Shown here piece after piece: positions 27,201 to 39,200 of a stretch of 64,000 bases of DNA. Source of the DNA: Larimichthys crocea (lineage: Eukaryota; Chordata; Actinopteri; Sciaenidae). The notes under the pieces are model-generated. The model saw nothing but the letters and a program-made list of their open reading frames with translations. It did no database searches and was not told where the DNA came from. Position 1 is the stretch's first letter. Every line of letters begins with the position of its first letter. The stretch covers positions 1,912,344-1,976,343 of the forward strand of contig NC_040033.1 in the NCBI RefSeq assembly GCF_000972845.2, read 5' to 3'. The position numbers and the translations under genes were made by a program.

Positions 27201-30200
27201 CTCCATGAAAAATAGACACTCATTAAGGAATCCATGACCTTCATTGATCTCTACACTGATTGACTTTACCTCCTCGTAAACAAGCCTCCCCGTCTCCTTA
27301 AACGGAGCTATTCTGCTTTTTTCAAGTGTCCGTGTCGGATAAACGAGGTCAAAGTTTTAAATAACGAGGTAAATGTATGGAAAAGTGCAGTTGTAAACAG
27401 CAATGTGCCGAGTCACAGAGTTCATTGATTGGTAATCTGCAGAGTCAGCTGATAGGACGGCAAAGATAGCTGCACAGCTAACTGACTAAAAGCTGCTACT
27501 GCAGCTAACTGCCGGCTAAAGGCTGCTAAAGCTAACTTTCTAAAAGCTGCTACAGTTAACTAACAGCTAAAAGTTGCTACTAAAGCTAACTAACTTTCTA
27601 AAAGCCGCTACAGCTAACTGGCTAAAAGCTGCTACAGCTAACTGGCTAAAAGCCGCTACAGCTAAATAGATAAAAGCTGCTATGGCTAACTGGCTAAAAG
27701 CTGCTACAGCTAACTGCCGGCTAAAGGCTGCTACAGCTAACTGGCTAAAAGCAGCTACAGCTAACTGCCAGCTAAAGGCTGCTAAAGCTAACTTTCTAAA
27801 AGCTGCTACAGTTAACTAGCATCTAAAAATTGCTACATCTGACTGAACTGACTAAAAGCTGCTACTACAGCTAACTGCCAGCTAAAGCTAACTGGCTAAA
27901 AGCTGCTACAGCTAACTTTCTAAAAGCTGCTAAAGCTAAATGGCTAAAAGCTGCTATAGCTAACTTTTTAAAAGCTGCTACAGCTAACTGGCTAAAAGCT
28001 GCTACAGCTAACTTTCTAAAAGCTGCTACAGCTAAATGGCTAAAAGCTGCTACAGCTAACTGGCTAAAAGCTGCTAGAGCTAACTTTCTAAAAGCTGCTA
28101 CAGCTAACTTTCTAAAAGCTGCTACAGTTAAATGGCGGATAAAAGTTGCTACTAGAGCTAACTGCTGGCTAAAGGCTGCTAAAGCTAATTGGCTAAAGGC
28201 TGCTACAGTTAAATGGTTAAAAGCTGCTACAGCTAACTGCCAGCTAAAGGCTGCTAAAGCTAACTTTCTAATAGCTGCTACAGCTAAATGGCTAAAAGCT
28301 GCTATAGCTAAATGGCTAATAGTTGCTAAAGCTAACTTTCTAAAAGCTGCTACAGTTAACTGACTAAAGGCTGCTACTACAACAAACTGCCAGCTAAAGG
28401 CTGCTAAAGCTAACTTTCTAAAAGCCGCTACAGTTAACTAGCATCTAAAAATTGCTACATCTGACTGAACTGACTAAAAGCTGCTACTACAGCTAACTGC
28501 CAGTTAAAGGCTGCTAAAGCTAACTGGCTAAAAGCTGCTACAGCTAACTGGCTAAAAGCTGCTACAGCTAAATGGCTAAAAGCTGCTATAGCTAACTTTC
28601 TAAAAGCTGCTACAGCTAACTGGCTAAAAGCTGCTACAGCTAACTTTCTAAAAGCTGCTACAGTTAAATGGCTAAAAGCTGCTATAGCTAACTAGCAGCT
28701 AAAAGTTGCTACATCTGACTGAACTGACTAAAGGCTGCTATTACAGCTAACTGTCGGCTAAAGGCTGCTACAGCTAACTGTCGGCTAAAGGCTGCTACAG
28801 CTAACTGGCTAAAGGCTGCTACAGCTAACTGGCTAAAAGCTGCTACTACAGCTAACTGGCTAAAAGCTTCTACAGCTAACTGGCTAAAGGCTGCTAAAGC
28901 TAACTTTCTAAAAGCTGCTACAGCTAACTGGCTAAAAGCTGCTACAGCTAACTGGCTAAAAGTTGCTACAGCTAACTGGCTAAAAGCTGATACAGCTAAC
29001 TGGCTAAAAGCTGCTACAGCTAACTGGCTAAAAGCTGCTACAGTTAGCTGCTAAAGAAAAGTAAAGCCATCTGTCTGTCAACTGAAAGTTGAAGCGAAGC
29101 AGATTTTCTCAATAAAATATGATCCAGTTTGAACAAAATATGTGAATAAATATATATAAACTGTCATTATTCTAACTCGTGGTTGCTAGACAGCTAATTA
29201 ATCAAATTCGGTGCACAACATTTGTCCGAGCTTGTTATTGCGTGCAGAGAAAAGTAAAGGGGAATATAAAGAGGACATAGTATAATTATGTCGAATAAAT
29301 GGACATGATTATTTAGGGATAATGAAGCATCTCGGAGCCGTGTCGCTTGAATGTGCTGAAACCAGAAAATCTGAGCACCTGGTGAGATAATCACTGAGTC
29401 ACCGGTACAGATGACTCTCCTGTCTAATCCTTAAAGATGAAAATCATCACTTCTTTTTGGGGGGATGAGGGATGATGAAATCTTTGGTTCTCTTTAATAT
29501 AATTCAAAAACGGCCAGTGTACAGAGAATACATTTAGGCTGAGCAGAATAATGTCCTTGCCCCTCCGTGCAAGGTTATGAAAGGGTGATTTATTCACGGC
29601 GTGTCATACCTCCTCCCCCGGGTAGATGCTGTGGCGGATCCCTGTACGTCTGGCCTTGGCACTGCACTTACACAAGGGACCATCATTCATCTGGACAGAA
29701 AGAAAATAAGTAAATCAGACACAACTGCTTCACTTGCCATGTATAGCACGGTGGCGGTGGGGGAGCTGCTGAACATCTCGAAAGTGCTGACCTTTATTCT
29801 TTCACTGTTTGTCCTGTTTGATCGCTGCTGTTCAGTTTGAAGCCTTTATTGACGTTTTTATGCATTTCCCAAAAATGTTTCAACAGTTGGAAATTACATT
29901 TGCTTGGGGAAAAAGTAAAAAACTCTTCAATAACCTTCAAACACTTTGTTTTCCTCCTCCTTCCACTTATACAGTTAGATGCCAGAGCACAAAGTGCCTC
30001 GTCTACTGAAGAAAGCGATTTCCAATATTTACCAGAACGGCTTCAAAAGCTCACAGAGAGGAGGGGCTGAACTCGGCGCTCTCGATCACATAATGTTGTA
30101 AATAGAATTAAAACACCGATATTATGATATGTAGCTACTTTACAGATACATTGGCACTGATTTCCCAACATACGGGGCAGAGGTGTGTGTTCAAGTTTTC

Positions 30201-33200
30201 TATAAAATCCAGTTAAACTACAAGAACAAGCATGAATTTCATGAATTTTGTTAATTATTTTGGCCATTCTGTGCAAGTCTGAAGTCCCGATATGAATATA
30301 TCTCACAGGAATGTTACTTTTTTTAATAGTTACACACAAACAATTTTGATTTATTTTTAAGGGACATTTAATATCAACAGAGATATTGCAGATCCACACT
30401 TTCATGGCTTGGTGGAAACAGACTTACATGTTTTCAAAGTGTTTTGTTTCATTCTTTTAAAATCATCTTATAATAACTTAGAGCTGACAGAGTTACAGCA
30501 GCTTATGTGGCGGTCGCTTGATTTTTATAAACTTGCTCCTTTTATTGGCATAATTTAAATCTGTGTTTGAATTCTATGTTTTAATCTACTGAAGTTGATT
30601 ATATATTTATTTCAGCACCATGCAGTGTTCCAATAGTGTGCCAGAAGGTCATAATTATTAAGATTATTATATACTGCCATCTGCTGTTATATTCTGTTAT
30701 GCCCTGTTCTGCTCAGACTTGGTCACTGCTCTATATTAAAATACCAACTTTGTCATCTTGTGGCAATGTCGTACACATACGGTATATTTGTACTTCTGTG
30801 TACTTAATGTATCACCATCCAAGGAAGTATTATTTTTAAATGCTGGGTCACATGGTGAAGGGAGGCAGCGATCAGCAGTGAAAGTGGCCATCTGGACTCA
30901 TTTTGTGTTTTATGAACTTAATGAGAAGCACAAACTGGACAAGATGCACGCTCGGTGTTTTCACCCTGAGCAAACGAGCTGAGGAAGCGCCGTCAACTTT
31001 TCTGTCCAGCTCTGAGGGAGGGAAGAGAACGTGTGAATCTCACAAAGTCACTTTAGAGAAACGCCGATACCTGATAACAGCCAAAGCAGGGTGATGGAGG
31101 CAGTGAGTAAACTGACTGACTGAGTTCGGTTCGGTTTGAGAGTAATGCTGAAAAGAAAAGACAACTTACAGACAGTATAGTGTAGTGTGTGCAGTAATAT
31201 CGTACATTAAGGATGCGAATCGTCGTGCATTTCGATCGTTGACCGGTGAGGCTCGTGAAGATGAAGAAAGAGAAACAAACACAAAGTTTGGTTTTCTAAC
31301 ATAACAAGGGTTACATGAGACCGACCTGCCCCGGGTCGTTGTACCACAGCTCCTCGTGCAGGCGGTCGGGGTGAGCTTTTTTTCTCTTGATCTCGGCGAT
31401 GACATCGAAAACCTCTGAGTCAGAGCTGCTGGAGCAGGTGCTTCCTTCGCCGTCTGACTCACAGTCTGACTCACTGCTGCTGTCATCTGGAAAACCCAAA
31501 AGGGCAGAAAAAAAGTCCACAATCATCAGAACATCATCAGGGCCGAGGGAGGTCGCGTTCGTCTGCTCGGCTGTGCCCTCACAGAGAATTAAAACAACAT
31601 TATCCGTAGTTATAACATTATAACAACATTATAGTATGTAATTATCCGCAGAGGGAGAAGTTTCAGATCTGTTACCACTGCAGACTTAACATCCGTCACT
31701 CATGCTTTCTTGATTCCCCTCACACTTACCAAAAATTTAACCCCCCCACACCGAAATGTGGATTTTAATTACCAGTGTGCTGTATTATTTGTGATTCTTA
31801 GCTAAGCAAAGTCTTCAATTATTATTGCCTGACTGTGAAGTCAGTGCCTGGAGCAACATATTTAGCAAATTAGATCTCCCTGAGCGAGATTTATGTTATC
31901 GCGGTGCTGAAAGAGACAATCAGGCTGACAGCCCCGCAGATAACATCATAAACACTCGACTTAATCTCAGCCTCAGCCCAACGCGCCGCTGAGAACACAG
32001 CAACTTTGTATGCATATCAATTACAGAAGATTGTAAACAAATGTATTAGCGGTTCACATATTGTCATTCGGGCTGTTCAACAACTTGCACGTGATTATTA
32101 AAACCCACCTGGGTCCTCATCCAGTTTGGTCCTGGGTGGGTCCCACTTGGGTCGAGCCTCCTTCGCTCGCTCCTGCCTCTTCACCAGCTCTTCCTCGAAG
32201 CGCTCGTAGAGGTCCCGCAGCTTACTGGTGCCCACCACGGTCGAGTCTCCCTGAACAGGTTGAAACAGAAACACATGACTCTCAAGTGTCTCTCGAATGA
32301 AGCTCGAGTGTCGAGAAATCCTTGATTTGAGTAAAGCGATTCATCAGATTTTTAAAAAAGGTCTGGCACGTGGAATTTAGCAGCATCTAGCGGTGAAGTT
32401 TCAGACGGTGACCGACTGAAAACCCACAACGTCTCCCTCTCGGTTCAAGCATGAAGGAGAAACTACAGTAAGTCTCATTCTGAGGTGACATAAACATAAT
32501 AATTCTTATTTTTAGGTGATTCTACACTAATGAAAACATAGTTATGAAGATGATATGTCAATGTGACACCCTGGACCTTTAATGAATATAACTCGTCAGC
32601 TCTGTCAACATAAAAGCTGGCAGCGAGGCCGGTCCAATAATTTAATGTACATGTGTGAGAGCCAAAATAGATTTCCGTGACTGTGCTTAAATTTAATTTA
32701 TGGCGCTGTCGGACTGTTAGTACAGGTGCGTGCCTCCCTTTGTGTGCAGCAAGCAGAAGAGCGTGAACTGTTTTCTGAACGCAGTGAAAGCGCCAGCAAA
32801 TGCAGACTGAAGCAGAACATTTCATTACATAGAAACATGCTGTGTATTTAATAAGTTTAGATTCTTCAACTCTTTTTCTGGAGTTATTGGAAATGTTTAG
32901 GTCACTGGTTCTCAAACTGGTGGTACATGGAGGAATCTCTGAATGAAAACTATAAAATCATTTAAAATGTGTTTTTGCCTTTCTTGAGCCCTCTGAGGCA
33001 AACGTACTTTGTGACTTTGGGCTATACAAATAAAATTGATTTCATTTGATTTGATTTCCTGTAATTCCTGATTGTCACAGTCGGAACAATCCAACACAAC
33101 CACAAGTGGAATCGAATGCGGGGTTTGATCGAACGTCAGTGTTATGAATAAAGCTTCAAACTATCTCTGTGACTGTTTTATGTCTTCTTTTAAAAGGTCC

Positions 33201-36200
33201 ACTGTTCAATAAATCAAAAGAACTTAACGTCATCAAGCTAATTAACAGTCTCCAGCTTGACATCTCATCATATAAGCCACTTAAGGCCATAATAATGCGA
33301 CTATAAGAGATACGATACAGTATGATACAGCACGATACGACTTTAATGATCCCACACCTAGGGCTGCCACAAACGATTATTTTGATAATTAACTAATCAC
33401 CAATTATTTTTCCGATTAGTCGACTAATCGGATCATACGTAAATTGACTGTAAAACATACAGCTTATCGCACCAGCTTGCAGCTGATCAGATCATTAGCC
33501 TTCAGCTTGAAGTATGAGCTACCTGAAAATAAAAACAATTAACATGATAGCTCATTAACCCGTTAATGAGAGTCCACGGCCCCGGGAAACGGCGAGGTCC
33601 GGGCAGGCGAGCCTTTCCAAGCCGACCCAGAGCCACTGCTGGGGAGGCCAGCCAGCACCGGGAAGAGGTCCCACGAGGGGATCCTGCCTCACCGTGCAGC
33701 GGTCCCTGACCCGAGTTGAATCCCCCGGGCAGACTGCGCGGAAGTTGGGGAAAAATCGCGGTGATTGGTTAAAATTGCAACACCGCCCTGAATTCACGGG
33801 GATTCACTGAAGTTGTGTTGAAGTTGCAAATCGCAACATCGTGAATTCCTGGAGGGTCTGTGTTATGGATCACTTACGGTACAGTCAGGCCGGACGCCGA
33901 TTACACTACGCCATGTGCGTAGGTGTTGGTGTGACAGAAAGGCAGACGCGGCAGTGGAAGCTGCAGCCGCGTTTCGAGAGAAAAGAAAAAAAAAAAAACG
34001 ATTTGTCGACTACAAGTTAGTTGTCGACGATTTTGTTCGTCGACATAATCGTGACTAATCGTGGCAGCCCTACCCAAACCAGGGAAATTCACTTGTCACA
34101 GCAGCTCGTATACACAAGATGAGAAATGACTTGTGAATAATAAATATACAGAAAAAGTCCTGAAGTCATGCTGGAGTTAAAGAGTCGACGGCTGTTGGAA
34201 TGAAGGATCTGTGGTAAGGCTCCTTCTGTCTCCGCTCTTGCAGCTGAAGGAGCTGCTTAAGGCTTGAGATGATTCCCATCTCTCAAATATGAAAAGATTT
34301 CTTTTCGTTTGTATGAGTGATTGTGTGCACAGAACATAAAGGTGACTTTAAAAAGGAGCATATATTCGAACTCAAGCTCATTCCTCACCTTGAAACCTGT
34401 TAAAATTCAGCCCCTTCCAATCTTTGAGACTCTCTGTGAATCGTTTCAAGGAGGAGCGAGAAATAAAAGACATAAAATGTGGCTCTGTCTCGACATTTAC
34501 CTTCACTCTGGTTTTACTGAAAGACAGGTCACGGCTCGGATAGAATGAGTAATTGGCGGACCCCCCAAAAAAGTAGCTGATGACAGCGCGAAGCAAGCAC
34601 TAAGAGAGTACCGGTAAAGGTCAGAGTTTTAGAGAGGAAAGAAAGACGAGTTGGCACTATCCGGAAGATCCAAAGACTTTAGGGAAGCGTTTTAGAGGGC
34701 AGGTGGTGATTTGCAAAGTGGCGAGAGAGGCGTTTTTTTGGGGGGGCAAGCTCGCTATTAACTGAAAGGCTTGAAAAACGTCCAGCAGTGGAGAGCGGCT
34801 AATCCAACTTTTTAACTGCAACAGCAGACAAAATTGACAGAAAGGCAGACAGAAGATTAGGAAAGTTTCCTTTGCCAGTCAGTTGGATAAAACNNNNNNN
34901 NNNGGTGCGGGCCACATCAACTTGCCTTTCTGTGATGGGGGGCCGGGGTTAGTCTATAACCGGAAATGATATCAGTCCCACCAAGATTTCGCGGGCCTTT
35001 TTTGAAATAGTTGCGGCCTAAAATGCCTGATGTTGCATCAGGTTTTCAAAAAAATTTGTTGCGGGAGCAAGTGAAAGTTGCGATAAGTTGTGATTCGACA
35101 GTCGCGGAGAGGGCGCAGTTAGCACTAAGTCCACTGCCCCGGGAAGCGGTGAGGTCCGGGCAGGAGGGCGCTGTAAAGCTCGCACCGGAGTCGTGAACCA
35201 TCTTCACCCCCGAGCCTTTCCAAGCCGACCCAGAGCCGGTCGCGGCACACCGCTGCGGAGGCCAGCCAGCACCGGGAAGAGGTCCCACGAGGGGATCCTG
35301 CCGCACCGTGCGGGGGTCCCTGACCCGAGTTGAATCCCCCGGGCAGACTGCGCGGAAGTTGCGGGAAAATCGCGGTGATTGATTAAAATTGCGACACCGC
35401 CCTGAACTCATGGGATTCACTGAAGTTGCGTTGAAGTTGCAAATCGCAACATCGTGAATTCCTGGAGGGGGTCTGTGTTATGGTATCATTTACGGTACAG
35501 TCAGGCCTGACGCCGATTACCACTACTGCACATGTGCGTAGGGGTGTGTGTGACAGAAAGGCAGACGCGGCAGTGGAAGCTGCAGCCGCAGTTTCGAGAG
35601 AAAAGAAAAAAAAAAAAACGATTTGTCGACTACTAAGTTAGTTGTCGACGATTTTGTTCGTCGACATAATCGTGACTAATCGTGGCAGCCCTACCCAAAC
35701 CAGGGAAATTCACTTGTCACAGCAGCTCGTATACACAAGATGAGAAATGACTTGTGAATAATAAATATATAGAAAAAGTCCTGAAGTCACGCTGGTGTTA
35801 AAGAGTCTGACGGCTGTTGGAATGAAGGATCTGCAGTAAGGCTCCTTCTGTCTCTGCTCTTGCAGCTGAAGGAGCTGCTTAAGGCTTGAGATGATTTCCC
35901 ATCTCTCAAATATGAAAAGATTTCTTTTCGTTTGTATGAGTGATTGTGTGCACAGAACATAAAGGTGACTTTAAAAAGGAGCATATATTCGAACTCAAGC
36001 TCATTCCTCACCTTGAAACCTGTTAAAATTCAGCCCCTTCCAATCTTTTGAGACTCTCTGTGAATCGTTTCAAGGAGGAGCGAGAAATAAAAGACATAAA
36101 ATGTGGCTCTGTCTCGACATTTACCTTCACTCTGGTTTTACTGAAAGACAGGTCACGGTCTCGGATAGAATGAGTAATTTGCGGACCCCCCAAAAAAAGT

Positions 36201-39200
36201 AGCTGATGACAGCGCGAAGCAAGCACTAAGAGAGTACCGGTAAAGGTCAGAGTTTTAGAGAGGAAAGAAAGACGAGTTGGCACTATCCGGAAGATCCAAA
36301 GACTTTAGGGAAGCGTTTTAGAGGGCAGGTGGTGATTTGCAAAGTGGCGAGAGAGGCGTTTTTTTGGGGGGGCAAGCTCGCTATTAACTGAAAGGCTTGA
36401 AAAACGTCCAGCAGTGGAGAGCGGCTAATCCAACTTTTTAACTGCAACAGCAGACAAAATTGACAGAAAGGCAGACAGAAGATTAGGAAAGTTTCCTTTG
36501 CCAGTCAGTTGGATAAAACCACGTAAAGCAGTCTGCGCTCAGCGTTAATGGGCCTGTTTAATCTCCTTAAAACAAACGGCAGCAACATTTGCGCGCCTGT
36601 GGACTCCAAGAGCATAATAACAGTTATATATTACGACAAAACAATTAGCAAATGAGCAAAGGTTGGAGAGAATTAAGACAAAAGTGCCAACAGTACCACT
36701 TGGTCCATGGGGTCATTGGAGTAGTAGTTCTCAGCATGCGTGCAGCGGATCCAGGCTGGTTTCAGCAGCTCTTCTTCCTCTTTCTCCTCGTCGCCCTTCT
36801 CCTTCTCTTTCTCCTTCTCCCTGTCCGAACGTTCCCGCTCCCTCTCTCGCTCGCGGTCTCTCTCGGCGAGCGTCTCCTCGGAGTCTCTGCTCCTGACGGA
36901 GGAGTAGCTGCGCTCTCTGCTCAGGCCGGAGGTGCTCTCCGACCGCCTGTCCCGCTCCTCCTCCCAGCGGCCACGTTTGCGGTCTCTGCTCGACGACCGG
37001 CTGCAAGACGAAGATTAAAAGAAGTCCAGTTAGGAGAGACGGAGGCGACGAGCACCGCCAGTTATCATGAGTTATGACACCTGAGCGAGCTCCGAAGATA
37101 AACACCACGAGATATGACAAATTAAATCCAAATCACCCGACTGTCTCTGCACTGACTAGATACATTTAACATAAATCTGTTATTGGGGTTCCCAGGTGAC
37201 CTGGGTGGAGCAGAACGTGTCGCCTATCAGTAAAATAAATATATACAAACATAGCATGTGTATACGTGAGTGTGTGTACATCTATGTTAAGGTATATGCA
37301 TGATATGTACTAACAATATATTAATCTGAAGATAACACAGGTATAGTTTCAGTTTTTAAATTTGTTTTCACTCGTGTTTTTTTGTCAGTATATTAAATTG
37401 CAGGGGGTGATGACGGGAAACTGACTATCCAGGTTTTGGAAACTCGACCTGGGCCGTCTCTTGTAAATCCTCCAGTTTTATGGCAGTGTGACTCATGCTT
37501 CAAATATTTCACAAATTATGATAAACGACGACACACAACACTACAGGATAGAGCAGCGTGTGCAGTATTCATGACCGTGTACTTCATTTGGTTTTGTTTT
37601 TCTGAGGCTGAGTTTAGTTTTTTTGGACAAAAGTTTCTAGTTTATTTAAAATAAATACAACAAATACACAGATGTGTACTTTATTTCTCACCGAGTATCA
37701 GAAATAGAGAACATATGGAAGAAAACACGTATATAATGTGTCTGTTGTTGTATAACGCAGAGATACTTTATTACTCCTGAACTTAAAAACCTGCATTTAA
37801 AGCTGTGTACCTTCGAGGCCTCTTTCTGTGTCTGTCGGGCGACTGGGATCTCCGACTCTCTCTGTGTCGATACCGCTCCCTGTGAACAAACACACACATG
37901 GTTGTAAGAACTTCCACAGGTCGATCTTTTTTCAGGAGAGTTGCTCCTCTTTACGTACCTGCTGCGATCTCTGCTCCTGTGTCTGGGAGGAGTCCGGCCT
38001 CTGTCGTACTCGGACCTGTAACGTCCGCCCTCCGGCCTGCCTCGTCTGTCCGGACTCCTTCCGCGGTCCTTCCTCTCTCCGGGAAATTCCATTTTATGTT
38101 TATCGCCGTGGCTACCGTAGCCGTAGCCCTTCTGCCTGTGGTCGTCGTGGCGGTACCCTCTTTCCGGAGACCTCCTGTTGTCCATGGGCTTCTCGTACTT
38201 GTACTGCCCCCCGTGCCTGAAGCCGTGGTCTGGTTTGAACGAGCTGGGGCTCTGAGTGTACCCAGGGTTGAAGGTTGGAGGAGGGAAAGGAGGGTGTGGA
38301 GGATGGGGGTAGTTCATGGAGTATGGAGGGTGGTAGCTCATAGACTGAGAAGCTATGGGGGGAGGCATGGGTGGGTGTGGTAGTGGTGGCGGCGGCACAT
38401 GAGGCATCATGTAAGGGTGGTAGGCATTCTGAGCAGACACCTGAGACCCCGGGGTGGGACCTCCTGTGGAGCTGGGAAGGGGCGGAGGTGGAAAGTTAGG
38501 CGGGGGTTCGGGGAAGCCCTGTCGACCAGGGGGCTTAGGGAAAGGCGGGCGCACCGGGCACTGGTTGAGAGAGCCGGGAGTCTGGGACGGTGCTGGCGGA
38601 GGGTACTGCATGAAGTCAGAGTGCGGAGGCATGTATCCGCTGTTGCCATGGTAGCTCGAGCCGGGGGGAGTCTGGGGATCGTAGTGGTACGGGGGAACGG
38701 GAGGCTGGGGAGGCGGCGGCCTCAGGTTGGTGGGTCGGTAGTTTTGTGGGGAGCCGTGCTGACCCGGGGGCATCCCTCCTCTGGGACCACCTCGGTCCTG
38801 ATGGAAAGACATGACTGTGGACAAGACGAAACAATCCAGTTCAAAATCGACATCACACATGAAAATAAACACACCTGGATCAAAGTTTGACGTCTTTAGA
38901 TTTATTTTATATTTCCAGTACAATTACTGTGCAATATTATTTCTATCACGGCCACTTTCAGTGCTCGTGTTGCACGTCTGCACACTGATCTGCTGTTTGT
39001 TTTTCGTTTAGGTTGGAAGATACTTCTGTCTGTGTAATAGTTTCTTTGTAATTTCTTTGTTTCAACCACTAGAGACGCTCAACCTCCCCGCTTCTTAACA
39101 TAAGATTCCAGCTCCTTGTGATGCCTAGACTCAACTTTACACCTCAACACAAGGTCAGGTGTAAAACACACCAACAGGGGGTCATCTTTGACCGCTCGCG

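Noticed and set aside
35101..35355. Functional 28S rRNA gene
   Set aside because: Only a D2-region fragment with deletions, enclosed by transposon ends.
37898..38890. Long plus-strand open frames opposite drosha exon 2 (over 160 codons)
   Set aside because: They mirror the Pro/Arg-rich exon on the other strand; GC-rich repetitive codons leave the antisense frame open. No start context, splice sites or homology.
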